Below are positions 55,554 to 64,000 of a stretch of 64,000 nucleotides of DNA, piece after piece. The stretch is from Sedimentitalea arenosa (GTDB lineage: Bacteria; Pseudomonadota; Alphaproteobacteria; Rhodobacterales; Rhodobacteraceae): NCBI RefSeq assembly GCF_016428585.1, contig NZ_JAELVR010000007.1:186001-250000 (forward strand), read 5' to 3'. The notes under the pieces were generated by a model. That model was not told the DNA's origin. It did not search any database and saw only the letters and a list, made by a program, of their open reading frames with translations. The position numbers and the translations under genes were made by a program. Each line of letters opens with the position of its first letter. The stretch's first letter is position 1.

Positions 55554-56362
55554 AGGACATGCTGGCGCCGCAACCCCTGTTTCAGCGCAGCTTCGGACAT
55601 GGCGCGCGCAAGCTGCTCGCCCTGCACTGCACCATCGCCCATTCCGGGGCGTGGCGCGGGGTTGCCACGGCGCTGGACAACGCGGTCACGATGGTCGCGC
55701 CCGACATGCTGTCGCACGGGCGCAGCCCCGACTGGGACCGGCAGGGCGACTTCCATGACCGCATCACCGAGGCCGTCCTGCCGCTCTTGAGCGAACCGAT
55801 GGACGTGATCGGCCATTCCTTCGGCGCCACCGTGGCGCTGCGGCTGGCCATCGAGCATCCCGGCCTGGTGCGCAGCCTGACGATGGTCGAACCTGTGCTA
55901 TTCGCCGTCGCGCTTCAGGACGATCCGCAGGCAGTCGAACGTCACATCGCCGCCGCGGCGCCCGTCTGGGAGGCGCTCGACTCCGGCGACGCGGAGTTGG
56001 CCGCGCGGCTGTTCAACCGGATGTGGGGCGGCGGCGGGCCGCGTTGGCCCGACCTGCCCGACGCCACCCGCGCAGCGATGACCCGCGGCATCCATGTCGT
56101 GCCCGCCTGCGACGCGGCCTTGTTTCAGGACAGCGCGGGCCTGCTGAATCCTGTCCGGCTGGGCAAGCTGTCCATGCCGGTTCAGCTGCTGCGCGGCAGC
56201 GCCAGCGACCCGATCATCGCGACCATCAACGAGGGTCTCGCCCGCCGCATTCCGGGTGCCGAAAGCCATGTGGTCGACGGGGCCGGGCACATGCTGCCGA
56301 TCTCGCACCCGACCGAAACGGCTGCCCATCTGCGCACCCTGTTCGCCAGCACACCGGCCTAG
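55550..56362 (+). CDS. Alpha/beta hydrolase
   Basis: 270 residues from the GTG at 55550, preceded by AAGGAGCGCCGC; an ATG at 55559 is the alternative. The nucleophile S90 lies in VIGHSFGATVALR, the oxyanion and entry strands are LLALHCTIAHSGAW and MVAPDMLSHGRSPDW, and the histidine is in DGAGHMLPISHPTETA. It is a serine hydrolase of unknown ester, amide or dienelactone-type substrate. It overlaps the isomerase by 4 bases and shares its TAG stop within CTAG with the convergent threonine aldolase gene. The pairing with an isomerase could point to aromatic ring cleavage products. Confidence 0.88.
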   Translation: MKDMLAPQPLFQRSFGHGARKLLALHCTIAHSGAWRGVATALDNAVTMVAPDMLSHGRSPDWDRQGDFHDRITEAVLPLLSEPMDVIGHSFGATVALRLAIEHPGLVRSLTMVEPVLFAVALQDDPQAVERHIAAAAPVWEALDSGDAELAARLFNRMWGGGGPRWPDLPDATRAAMTRGIHVVPACDAALFQDSAGLLNPVRLGKLSMPVQLLRGSASDPIIATINEGLARRIPGAESHVVDGAGHMLPISHPTETAAHLRTLFASTPA

Positions 56363-57402
56363 CCCTTGACGATGTCGAGGAACCGGTCGATCCGCTCCGC
56401 GCCCACCGACCAGTCACACACCAGCCGCGCGGCGACCATCTCGTCCGGGTCCGCCCCCTCCAGCGTGCCGTCCCAGATGTAATACATCGCGCCCGCGTCG
56501 TGCAGGCGCTGGTGCACGGCGCGCGGCAGGGCGGCAAAGATCATGTTGGCATCCGGCGAATGCAGGAACTCGGCCCCAGCCGCCCGCAGACCCTCGGCCA
56601 GCCGGGCGCAATTGGCATTCGCCGCGCGGGCCGAGTCGAGCCAGAGATCGTCGCGCAGATAGGCCGCCATCTGGGCCGACAGGTAGCGGTGCTTGGAAAA
56701 CAGATGCGCCCCGCGCTTGCGGCGCAGCTCGAACTCCCACGCCTTCGCCGGGTCGAAGAAGATCACCGCCTCGACCCCCATCAGGCCGTTCTTGGTGCCC
56801 CCGAAGGACACCGCATCCACGCCGGCCTTCCACGTCATCTCGGCGGCCGAACACCCCAGCGCCACCAGCGCGTTTGCAAAACGCGCACCGTCCAGATGCA
56901 CCGGCAAACCATGCGTCCGCGCCACCGAGGTCAGCGCCTGAAACTCGGCCAGCGAATAGACCGATCCGCGCTCGGTGACCTGGGTGATCGACACCGGCCC
57001 GCGCTGCGGACCGTGCACACCGCGGGTTTCCTCCTTGGCGATGGTCTCCTCCAGCGCCTTGGGCGACATCTTGTCGGCCCCCGGCACAAGGGTCAGCTTG
57101 GCACCGCCGGTAAAGAACTCTGGCGCGTTGCACTCGTCCTCGTGGATATGCGCCACAGGCGAGCAGAACACGGTTTGCCAGGGCTGCATCAGGGTCGCCA
57201 GCGCCAGCGCGTTCGCCGCCGTTCCGGTGGCCACGAGATGGACCATCGCCTCCGGCGCCTCGAAAATATCGCGGATCCGCTGTCGCACCTCGTCCATCAG
57301 CGGATCGGCGCCATAGGGCATCGCGAAGCCCTCGTTGGCTTCGGCCAGGGCGCTCAGGACCTGCGGATGGACCGGGCCGGAGTTGTCGGAGGCAAAGAAC
57401 AT
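56359..57402 (-). CDS. ltaE: Low-specificity L-threonine aldolase-like PLP enzyme
   Basis: 347 residues from the ATG at 57402. The PLP lysine is K204 in DAVSFGGTKNGLMGVEAV, and the upstream VHLDGARFANALVALG and YGADPLMDEVRQRI blocks are typical. Such enzymes cleave L-threonine or L-allo-threonine to glycine and acetaldehyde, and related beta-hydroxy amino acids. The longer open frame (to 57633) is not needed for the family. Its start shares a base with the stop of the YcgN-type gene, so it is translated in a chain with the downstream-acting genes. Confidence 0.9.
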   Translation of the reverse strand: MFFASDNSGPVHPQVLSALAEANEGFAMPYGADPLMDEVRQRIRDIFEAPEAMVHLVATGTAANALALATLMQPWQTVFCSPVAHIHEDECNAPEFFTGGAKLTLVPGADKMSPKALEETIAKEETRGVHGPQRGPVSITQVTERGSVYSLAEFQALTSVARTHGLPVHLDGARFANALVALGCSAAEMTWKAGVDAVSFGGTKNGLMGVEAVIFFDPAKAWEFELRRKRGAHLFSKHRYLSAQMAAYLRDDLWLDSARAANANCARLAEGLRAAGAEFLHSPDANMIFAALPRAVHQRLHDAGAMYYIWDGTLEGADPDEMVAARLVCDWSVGAERIDRFLDIVKG

Positions 57403-57875
57403 CAGGTTGGCTCCTCTATGATATGGTCTTCCCATTCCTCTTCGGGGATCTCGAATTCCGGCAGGGTCCAGCCGCGCACCGACACGCCGGCCTCGTGCAC
57501 CGACTCGGGCGTGCCCGAGATCAGCGGATGCCAGTCGAACAACGGCTTGCCCTCCCAGAGCAGGCGATAGGCGCAGGTTTCCGGCATCCAGTAGGCATGG
57601 CTGTCGAGGTTCTCGGGCTTCAGCACGATGCATTCAGGCACGAACTGATGCCGGATGTCATATTGCGCGCAGCGACAGGTCGCGTCGTCCAGCAGGCGGC
57701 AGGCGATGCGGGTCAGCGCCACGGTTCCGGTGTCCTCGTCTTCCAGCTTGTTGAGGCAGCACTTGCCGCACCCGTCGCAAAGCGCCTCCCATTCGCGCTG
57801 GGTCATGCGGGTCAGCGGCTTGTGCTCCCAGAAGCGGCGCGAAAGGCCCGAACGGTCGATCGGATCCTCGTTCAT
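57402..57875 (-). CDS. YcgN/UPF0260-type cysteine-cluster protein
   Basis: 157 residues from the ATG at 57875 (frame open to 57908). The mark is the cysteine cluster CDGCGKCCLNKLEDEDTG, followed by IACRLLDDATCRCAQYDIR and further Cys in VPECIVLKP and MPETCAYRLL. This is the CxxCxxCC family, presumed to bind iron or zinc; its function is not known. It overlaps ribF by 4 bases and ltaE by one base, forming a small operon ribF-ycgN-ltaE. The three have no evident shared pathway. Confidence 0.9.
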   Translation of the reverse strand: MNEDPIDRSGLSRRFWEHKPLTRMTQREWEALCDGCGKCCLNKLEDEDTGTVALTRIACRLLDDATCRCAQYDIRHQFVPECIVLKPENLDSHAYWMPETCAYRLLWEGKPLFDWHPLISGTPESVHEAGVSVRGWTLPEFEIPEEEWEDHIIEEPT

Positions 57876-58804
57876 AGGCTGGACAGGATCGCGCGGGCCT
57901 GTCCGCAATCGGCGTCCATCTGCGTGATCAGCGCGTCCAGGCTATCGAATTTCATCTCGGGGCGCAGGTGCTCCACCAGGCCGATCGACAGGGTCGCGCC
58001 ATAGAGATCGCCCTTGAAATCGAAGATGAACGTCTCGAGATTCGGCCGGTTTTCGCCGAACATCGGCCGCACGCCGATCGACGCCGCGCCGTGATAACTG
58101 CCCGCATGCGGGCCATCCAGCACGTCGGCCAGCACCGCATAGACGCCGAAGGCCGGCGGATGCAGCCCTTCGATCGACATGTTCGCCGTCGGGTAACCCA
58201 GCTCGCGCCCGCGCTGCTCACCGGCGATCACCTTGCCCTCTATACGGTGCCAATGGCCCAGCATATCGGCCGCATCGCGCGGGCGTCCCTCGCTCAGCGC
58301 GGTGCGGATCGCGGTCGAGGACACGGTGTTTTCGCCCCGCTCCAGAAGCGGCGCGATGCTCACGCCGAATCCCATCTCCGCACCGAACCGGACGAGGTCA
58401 TCGGCGGTGCCGGCCCGCCCCTTGCCGAAACAGAAATCATGGCCGACCACCACATGTGCCAGGCCCAAGCCGTCGCATATCACGGTCTGGGCAAAGGCCC
58501 GCGGGCTCAGCCCCGCAAGTTGCGCGTTGAACGCCAGTTCATACAGCCGGTCGACCCCCAGTTTCTGCAACCGATGCGCCCGCGCCTGCCGTCCCATCAG
58601 CCGGAAGGGCGGCGCGTCGGGCGCGAAGAACTCGCGCGGGTGCGGCTCGAAGGTCATCACGCCCAGCGGCACGTCGGGCCGGGCCTTGCGCGCCAGTTCG
58701 ATGACCGAGCGATGCCCCAGATGAACGCCATCGAAATTGCCGATGGCGACGCTGGCGCCCCGGTCCTGTGGCTCGACAAACTGGTAATCCCGCACGATCC
58801 GCAT
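57872..58804 (-). CDS. ribF: Bifunctional riboflavin kinase / FAD synthetase
   Basis: 310 residues. The N-terminal FAD synthetase part begins RIVRDYQFVEP, with the nucleotidyltransferase motif AIGNFDGVHLGHRSVIELAR and VVGHDFCFGKGRAGTADDL; the C-terminal riboflavin kinase contains GRELGYPTANMSIEGLHPPAFGVYAV and SIGVRPMFGENRPNLETFIFDF. It makes FMN and FAD. It is the first gene of a three-gene minus-strand operon. Confidence 0.96.
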   Translation of the reverse strand: MRIVRDYQFVEPQDRGASVAIGNFDGVHLGHRSVIELARKARPDVPLGVMTFEPHPREFFAPDAPPFRLMGRQARAHRLQKLGVDRLYELAFNAQLAGLSPRAFAQTVICDGLGLAHVVVGHDFCFGKGRAGTADDLVRFGAEMGFGVSIAPLLERGENTVSSTAIRTALSEGRPRDAADMLGHWHRIEGKVIAGEQRGRELGYPTANMSIEGLHPPAFGVYAVLADVLDGPHAGSYHGAASIGVRPMFGENRPNLETFIFDFKGDLYGATLSIGLVEHLRPEMKFDSLDALITQMDADCGQARAILSSL

Positions 58805-58971
58805 GGCGCAGGGGTAGCCCCGCTTCCGGATGGGCGCAAGACCCGCCGGACCGCGACCTGTTGCCGGTAAACGGCAAATATTTACCTATTTGCCCGACCC
58901 TGACACGGAACTGATGACCCGGAGCGCGGGTTCACCTATATGGAAGGGGAGCAGTCTTGAAAGGAAAAACC

Positions 58972-59328
58972 GTGATCCGTGCAGTTTCTGTACTGGGGTT
59001 TTCGGCCGTTGCGATCGCCGCGGCCTTCCTCGGTGTCCAAGCAGTCGACACGGACGCGCAGGTAGCAGATGTGTTTCCGACGGCAGCGAGCGTAGAACTC
59101 GCGCCTGACGGCGCAATCTCGACCCCCGCCCGTCCCGTCGTACGACAAGTCGAACCACAGATGATGGCCCCCACAGCCAGAACGCGGGGCCTGACGACGG
59201 AAATGGCGCAGCAGGTGAGCAACAAATGCCGGGTTCCCAGCGGATCCGTGTGCACCGTACGCAGCAAACCGGTCGGATCATCCTGTAATTGCCCCGGCGT
59301 TGCCGAAGCCGGCGTCATCGTCAGATAA
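58972..59328 (+). CDS. Small secreted Cys-containing protein of unknown function
   Basis: 118 residues from the GTG at 58972, with AAAGGA six bases upstream; a TTG at 58957 is an alternative in the same frame. A signal peptide ends near VQAVDTDA. The C-terminal quarter has four cysteines in KCRVPSGSVCTV and SSCNCPGVAEAG, likely disulfide-forming. I recognise it only as a recurrent small exported protein type of this bacterial group; no function is assigned. It is divergent from ribF and converges with the large unknown gene that follows. Confidence 0.6.
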   Translation: MIRAVSVLGFSAVAIAAAFLGVQAVDTDAQVADVFPTAASVELAPDGAISTPARPVVRQVEPQMMAPTARTRGLTTEMAQQVSNKCRVPSGSVCTVRSKPVGSSCNCPGVAEAGVIVR

Positions 59329-59355
59329 TCGCGCTCCGTCCAAACATCTGAACCA

Positions 59356-61641
59356 TCAAGGGGTCGTCTCCGGCGCCTTGGCACTGTTCGCACTGGCTTG
59401 TTCCGGCGCGGCCTTTTCGGGTTGTTCCTGCGCAACAGGCGTCTCGGGTCGTTCCTTCTGCAAACAGGCCGTACTGCCGAAATCGCGCACCTTCACCTTG
59501 CCATCGATTCTGTCGCTGCCCTCGCTCGTCCAGACCTGGATGGTCGGATCGCCCTCTCCCGGGCGCACCGAGATCTCCTCGAAATGGGCCAGGATACCGC
59601 GCATGTTCGGCATGACGACGATCTGATCGGCCGGCTGCCCGGCAAGCGTCACCTGCGAGGACCGCCACAGCCTGGCCCCGGGAATGAGGATCGACGCCTT
59701 GCTGCAGGTTTCGACCGTCACTTCCTCCATCAGTCGGTCGAAGATCGCCGGACCATAGCGTTTCGACCCGCTGATAAGAGTATCGAACGCCTCATAGTCG
59801 GGCGGCAGCGCCACTCGCATCTCGAGCGACTCTCCGTTCGCGCGTTGAACCGCCCGGAAGCCCGCATCTCGGTCGATCCAGCCACTTTCCACCTTCAGCG
59901 TCAGGTTCTGCAGGTAGACAGGCAGAGACAACAGGACGAACTGCGATTTCTGCACCGGCTTCTGCAAGCCTTCCGACCCGATGATCCAGCCGAAAACGAT
60001 ACTGTCCTGCCCTTCGTCATCCGAAAAGCTCACCTGCGAAGCAACGATCTGGCTGGTGGCCTCGCTGACCGACGAAGACGCCCTGCCGCCAATGCCCAGG
60101 CCATCCAGCCCAACCGTCCCCGACACCAAATTGCGCTCCAGAACACCCGTCACATCGCTTTTCGGAAACACCGTGTAGAGATAGGATTCCGAGGTCAGGA
60201 TATCCTCGGCGAAATTGTACATGCCCACCTCGACCGGAACGAACCATCCCTTGATCTCGGTCTCGTCGTCCCCTCCGATCCTGTCCTCGAAGCCTTGTGT
60301 ATGGTTCATCAATTCGACAAGGGTCATGTCGTTCAACGGGAACTGCAGTTGCATTCGCTCCCATTCCTCCGGACCGGGAAACTGGCTTCCATCGGGCGCC
60401 GTGCGCTCAACGAAAATTTCCGACTCAGGGAACGGAGCCGTCCATTCGTCCGGAACCTCCGCGGCTTCGGTCGCGAACCAATCCACCGAAGCATAGTATT
60501 TGAAGAACTCTTCCAATTGCTCTTCCGGCGCCCCTGACGTGGCAGACCAGTCCGCGACGACGATGTTCTGGCGCAGTTCCGTGACCTTGAACTGTTTCCA
60601 GTTGCGGCAGTTCTTGTTGTGCTCCAACTGGATGGTGACATATCGCTTCCAGGGTGCCGGCAGGGCGATCGGTTGCGTGGTCGGGAAGGATTCGACCAGC
60701 GTGAACAAGTCCTGCGGGAAGACCATGTTCCGCGCATCGATCGCCAGAACCTTGGACAGCGCCTCGGTCAGGATCTCGGTCGTCTTCTTGATCTCACGCT
60801 CCGGGACCGGCTCAACGAACCGATTGTCGACGATCTCGGGACTCTCGTGACAGGGCCAGCTGCGCGGCACCCAGGGTTCGATCGGAATATCCGCGAGATA
60901 GGAATTCAGCCGCGACTCGATACTTTCGACCCATTTCTCGTAGTGATCCGGAAACTCCCGAAACCTGTTCTGTTCCGTCCCGTTCTCATCCCTGTACGAA
61001 CGTCTCAGGTCATTCAGGCTCTGCCCCAGGACCTCAGGCAACTCTTCGGTTTCCGGCAGGGGGTCGGACACGACATCGATCTTCACATAGGCCCGTGACC
61101 GCGTATTGGCGCCGGGAATGACCGACGTGTCGAATTTCAGGCCATAAACGGAATTACCGGTCAGGTCGTGCCGGTCGTCGAGCTGGTTTTCCAGCAGCGC
61201 CTGTCGGATCTTGGCGCGTAAAGCGGACTTGATCTGGTAGACGTGGTCGAACGGGGTCTCCGTCAGTTCCGCCATCGGCAGGACCGCGGGGTCCGCATCG
61301 GTTGCCAGCGCGATCTGCAGTGCCATGTCGCGCCGGGCGGAGGTGAAGTTGGTGGCCTCGTCCAGCTTCTCCAACTGCTGCTCCAGCCAGAACGCCTGTC
61401 CGAACCGGTCGTTGACCAATCGCTCGCGGGTATAGACCTCGGGGCTTTCGACAAAGATCCGACCCTTGGTCGTGATCGGCCAGACCGGAAGCGTGGTGAG
61501 CATGGGCCAGAAAAAGACCAGCAAACCGATCAGCACAACGACGACCGACAACGTCCGGTAGAAGGGAAACCCGGCGAGGTATTCCTCCATCCGCTCGATC
61601 AGGGGCCTGGTTTCCTCCGGCGTGTTGTCCCGGTTGGTCAT
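59356..61641 (-). CDS. Large membrane-anchored protein of unknown function
   Basis: 761 residues from the ATG at 61641 (frame open to 61731). One membrane helix at about 30-52 (SVVVVLIGLLVFFWPML) leaves a short cytoplasmic tail and a long exported body. The body has a helical charged N-terminal third (SPEVYTRERLVNDRFGQAF, LEKLDEATNFTSARRDMAL) and a beta-rich remainder; its tail is Pro/Glu/Ala-rich. Isolated cysteines occur at WPCHE, HNKNCRNW and VETCSKAS. I see no known catalytic motif and do not recognise the family. Codon use is somewhat more AT-rich than its neighbours. It is unlinked to either flanking gene. Confidence 0.7.
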   Translation of the reverse strand: MTNRDNTPEETRPLIERMEEYLAGFPFYRTLSVVVVLIGLLVFFWPMLTTLPVWPITTKGRIFVESPEVYTRERLVNDRFGQAFWLEQQLEKLDEATNFTSARRDMALQIALATDADPAVLPMAELTETPFDHVYQIKSALRAKIRQALLENQLDDRHDLTGNSVYGLKFDTSVIPGANTRSRAYVKIDVVSDPLPETEELPEVLGQSLNDLRRSYRDENGTEQNRFREFPDHYEKWVESIESRLNSYLADIPIEPWVPRSWPCHESPEIVDNRFVEPVPEREIKKTTEILTEALSKVLAIDARNMVFPQDLFTLVESFPTTQPIALPAPWKRYVTIQLEHNKNCRNWKQFKVTELRQNIVVADWSATSGAPEEQLEEFFKYYASVDWFATEAAEVPDEWTAPFPESEIFVERTAPDGSQFPGPEEWERMQLQFPLNDMTLVELMNHTQGFEDRIGGDDETEIKGWFVPVEVGMYNFAEDILTSESYLYTVFPKSDVTGVLERNLVSGTVGLDGLGIGGRASSSVSEATSQIVASQVSFSDDEGQDSIVFGWIIGSEGLQKPVQKSQFVLLSLPVYLQNLTLKVESGWIDRDAGFRAVQRANGESLEMRVALPPDYEAFDTLISGSKRYGPAIFDRLMEEVTVETCSKASILIPGARLWRSSQVTLAGQPADQIVVMPNMRGILAHFEEISVRPGEGDPTIQVWTSEGSDRIDGKVKVRDFGSTACLQKERPETPVAQEQPEKAAPEQASANSAKAPETTP

Positions 61642-61858
61642 GCGTGTCCCCCACGCGCGGATGGGCCAAATGCGAGTCGCGGCGAGCAAGAAAGACGGGG
61701 ATCGGTCGGGACGACATGCTGCGCCCCACAAAGCTTCAGACGGTAAATATAGAGAATCACTTATGTTTCCTCTTCAAATGAGAAAAGGTTAACACAGTTT
61801 CGACGTGATCAAACCATAGTTGTCACCGCGACGGCCGCAGTGGCTTGCGGTTGTGCCA

Positions 61859-61889
61859 CCCCGCGTTCGGTCGGGGCCGCCGAACGGGG
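61859..61889. terminator. Weak hairpin after the MaoC-type gene
   Basis: CCCC-GC-GTTCGG (61859-61870) can pair with CCGAAC-GGGG (61880-61889), leaving a 2-base bulge and a 9-base loop. It starts one base after the stop of the MaoC-type gene on the minus strand. There is no U-tract, so termination is uncertain. Confidence 0.3.
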
Positions 61890-61890
61890 C

Positions 61891-62352
61891 TCAGTCGAAC
61901 TTGCGGCTCGGGGCGAGGACCATGGCTTCGCCCACCAGGACCTTCTTGCCGTCCACCGAACAGTGGCAGTCCAGCTTGACCCGGCGCTTGGCCATGTCGA
62001 TATCCACGACCTTGACCTCGGCATAGACCATGTCGCCCGGGCGCACCGGCGCCAGGAACTTGAGCGACTGGCCCATGTAGACCGTCCCGTGGCCGGGCAG
62101 CTGCTCGCCGATCACCGCCGAAATCAACCCCGCGGTCAGCATCCCGTGCGCGATCCGGCCCTCGAAGATGGTGTCGCGGGCATAATCGTCGTCCAGGTGC
62201 ACCGGGTTCCGGTCGGTCGACACCTGCGCGAACATCTCGATATCCTCGTCGGTCACGACTTTTCGCAGATGGCGCGACATGCCCATCTCGATGTCCTCGA
62301 TGCAGATCGTCCCCCGGGGCAGATTGTCCAGCATGGTGTCCTCGTTCGTCAT
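61891..62352 (-). CDS. MaoC-family (R)-specific enoyl hydratase
   Basis: 153 residues. Hot-dog fold with the hydratase-2 site STDRNPVHLDDDYA (Asp and His of the catalytic pair) and then IFEGRIAHGMLTAGLISAVIG. Such proteins hydrate trans-2-enoyl-CoA to (R)-3-hydroxyacyl-CoA, often for polyhydroxyalkanoate supply. A later in-frame ATG also gives a plausible start. It is a single gene here with no fatty-acid or PHA genes beside it. Confidence 0.88.
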   Translation of the reverse strand: MTNEDTMLDNLPRGTICIEDIEMGMSRHLRKVVTDEDIEMFAQVSTDRNPVHLDDDYARDTIFEGRIAHGMLTAGLISAVIGEQLPGHGTVYMGQSLKFLAPVRPGDMVYAEVKVVDIDMAKRRVKLDCHCSVDGKKVLVGEAMVLAPSRKFD

Positions 62353-62437
62353 CGGCTCGGTAATAAACAGACGCTCTTGGCATCGCGATTTGCAACTTTA
62401 TTACTTTGCAGGCGCAGAAAAGCAAGGACTAATTGGG

Positions 62438-63313
62438 TCAGCGCAGCTTGCCTATCGCATAGGTCGGGTTGGACATTTCCCTTGAAAGAAAGGCGTTCAG
62501 CGCCGTTTCGTCCGGCTGGTGCGACGTTTTGGTCTCGGCCGCCGCAAGCCCGCCGGTGATGAACAGGGAATCGATGTCCTCTCCCATCGCACCCTGCACA
62601 TCGGTGTGGATCCCGTCGCCGATCGCCAGGATGGCCGAATCCGGCACGTCGAAACCGGCCTCGACCAGACGACGCCGCGCCAGGTCATAGATCGGCGGAT
62701 GCGGCTTGCCGAAATAGAGGCTCTCGCCACCCATTTCGGTATACAGCCGCGCCAGCGCGCCGGCGCACCACTCCCGGGTCTCGCCCCGGTCGACCACGAT
62801 GTCCGGGTTCGCGCAGAGCAGTTTCAACCCCTTCTGCTTGGCATAGAGAAACTCGGGCCGGTTCACCGCCGGATCGGCCATCGGATCGAACGGACCGCAG
62901 CAGACGATCCCGTCGGCCTGGTCCAGCGGCACCCGCGTGATGTCGACCGGGTCCTCGACCACCGCCAGCGGCTGGAAGAAGCCGGCGTCGCGCTCCTCCT
63001 CGCCCATGAACCAGACCTTCTCGCCGACCGCGCCGCGAAACATCGCGGCCCGCGCACTGTCGCCGGACGTGGCGATGGTGTCCCAGGCGTCCTTGGGCAC
63101 GCCGAACCCATCGAGCTGCTCTGTGACGCCGGCGCGCGGTTTCGGAGAATTGGTGACCAGCACCACCGCGCCACCGCGACGGCGATAGGCCTGCAGCGCC
63201 GCGACGGCGTCGGGCAGGGCGCGCACCCCGTCATGCACGCACCCCCAGAGATCGACGAACAGCGCCTTGTAGCGGTCCGAAACATCGTCCAGGGCGGAAA
63301 TGATCTGCGTCAT
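62438..63313 (-). CDS. HAD-IIA superfamily hydrolase (TIGR01459-type)
   Basis: 291 residues from the ATG at 63313. The nucleophile loop reads ALFVDLWGCVHDGVRALP, with the second acid position occupied by Trp, as in this subfamily. Motif II is VVLVTNSPKPR and the C-terminal acidic site is AIGDGIHTDVQGAMGEDIDSLFITGG. It is a phosphatase or phosphotransferase of unknown substrate. It ends 86 bases upstream of the MaoC-type gene start and may share its transcript. Confidence 0.87.
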   Translation of the reverse strand: MTQIISALDDVSDRYKALFVDLWGCVHDGVRALPDAVAALQAYRRRGGAVVLVTNSPKPRAGVTEQLDGFGVPKDAWDTIATSGDSARAAMFRGAVGEKVWFMGEEERDAGFFQPLAVVEDPVDITRVPLDQADGIVCCGPFDPMADPAVNRPEFLYAKQKGLKLLCANPDIVVDRGETREWCAGALARLYTEMGGESLYFGKPHPPIYDLARRRLVEAGFDVPDSAILAIGDGIHTDVQGAMGEDIDSLFITGGLAAAETKTSHQPDETALNAFLSREMSNPTYAIGKLR

Positions 63314-63436
63314 GGGTATCCTCTTCGAAATGCCTGATCCACGCTCGGCGGTTGCGCACAGCAAGCATCAAACACGCCATGGGCACAAGGCCGCGCGTTG
63401 CCCCCCGCGTCAGGGAGCTCCGGGAATCGGCCCGCG

Positions 63437-63489
63437 TTGATCGAGATCGGCTCCGAACATATTCCGATAAATTTATGCTTCATTTATCG
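63437..63489 (+). promoter_or_regulatory. Promoter with operator-like palindrome upstream of the edge gene
   Basis: A -35-like TTGATC (63437-63442) and -10-like TATTCC (63460-63465) have a 17-base spacer. Directly overlapping the end of the -10 is a perfect 8-bp inverted repeat CGATAAAT (63465-63472) / ATTTATCG (63482-63489) around a 9-base loop. The AT-rich palindrome is placed where a repressor would block initiation. Confidence 0.45.
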
Positions 63490-63557
63490 CATGTGATGGA
63501 GTCGGGGCGCATTGCCCGCTGCATACCGCCTGCGACCACTCGAACCGGGAGACGACA

Positions 63558-64000
63558 ATGAGCGACCAAGTGATCAACCTGACGCCGGACTACACGGCCA
63601 AGCACGTATTCAGCACCGATGACATAACCGGAACCTTCGGAGGCCTGACCCAAGGCGACGTGCTGCCCGGCGATCTGCCGGTGATCGATTTCACCGTCGA
63701 TCCGAAAATGACGCAGGAAGGCGTGGCGCTCTACCCGATCAACAGCGACTTCGGCTTCAATGTCTTCGATTTCGACGGCGCGGTGCAAAAGGACTTCTTC
63801 CTGGATCCCGAATACGACGAGGGCTGGGCCGGTGACCCGCACGGCGAAGGCGGCGAGCAGTTGGGCATCGTGGTGTCCGACGCCCCGACCGACACGTTCA
63901 AGACCCCCGCCCTGCTGGGCACCTGGCTCGCCGGCATCGGCGGCAGCACCGTCAAGGCCTCGACCGAGCACTACACGGTGATGCAGAACATCCTGTCCGA
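63558..64000 (+). CDS. Acidic protein of unknown function, cut by right edge
   Basis: The frame runs from the ATG at 63558 to the window end (147 codons visible) without a stop. GGGAGACGACA precedes the start. The product begins SDQVINLTPDYTAKHVFST and is strongly acidic, with many Asp/Gly (FNVFDFDGAVQKDFF, EYDEGWAGDPHGEGGEQ). There is no N-terminal signal peptide; the composition resembles type I-secreted or cell-surface proteins, but no family was recognised. The likely promoter with an AT-rich palindrome lies 70-120 bases upstream. Confidence 0.7.
   Translation, partial: MSDQVINLTPDYTAKHVFSTDDITGTFGGLTQGDVLPGDLPVIDFTVDPKMTQEGVALYPINSDFGFNVFDFDGAVQKDFFLDPEYDEGWAGDPHGEGGEQLGIVVSDAPTDTFKTPALLGTWLAGIGGSTVKASTEHYTVMQNILS

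Overview
The window is a gene-dense, GC-rich chromosomal segment that most likely comes from a marine alphaproteobacterium of the Rhodobacterales (Roseobacter group). The pointers are an F1-only ATP synthase operon (atpHAGDC, no F0 genes beside it), a zinc-free type S4 protein, a hisC-tyrC pair, a DUF2125 protein, an extensin-like protein, a long-chain homospermidine synthase and frequent GTG starts. No rRNA, tRNA, IS element, prophage or CRISPR array was recognised. Function assignments come from motif and family recognition by eye, not from database searches.

Region by region: 1-5.7 kb is an aerotolerance-type (Bat/MoxR) operon: moxR (cut by the left edge), DUF58, DUF4381, two VWA proteins (the second with TPRs) and BatD. 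5.8-10.4 kb holds a periplasmic sulfatase facing a Crp-family regulator that precedes an octaheme cytochrome c with HEAT/TPR repeats. 10.4-20.2 kb is one long minus-strand block: Liv-type ABC transporter genes (H, M, G, F), a two-gene molybdenum hydroxylase, a 6-hydroxynicotinate-reductase-like protein, a UPF0280 protein and an AA_synth protein. A cspA-DUF6481 pair, the matching substrate-binding protein, a polytopic membrane protein, a copper-chaperone-like protein, HyuA/HyuB and a ribokinase follow up to 29.9 kb. Together these look like uptake, hydroxylation, ring reduction and ATP-dependent ring opening of an N-heterocycle, and this is the most interesting locus in the window.

30-38.9 kb is mostly housekeeping: rpsD, homospermidine synthase, an Lrp regulator facing a class V aminotransferase, hisC-tyrC-extensin, DUF2125 and ChaC. 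38.9-45.6 kb has a MotA/MotB-like pair whose B subunit carries about 500 residues of coiled coil, then an M23 peptidase and clpA. 45.7-52.5 kb has a glyoxalase II, a methyltransferase and the F1 ATP synthase operon. A lower-GC Rieske oxygenase gene sits alone at 52.6-53.7 kb. 53.8-64 kb has prs, a DsbA-like isomerase with an alpha/beta hydrolase, threonine aldolase, a YcgN-type protein, ribF, two secreted or membrane proteins of unknown function, a MaoC hydratase, a HAD-IIA phosphatase and an acidic protein running off the right edge.

Genes are tightly packed. Many neighbours overlap by ATGA or GTGA, and several tail-to-tail pairs share their stop codons.
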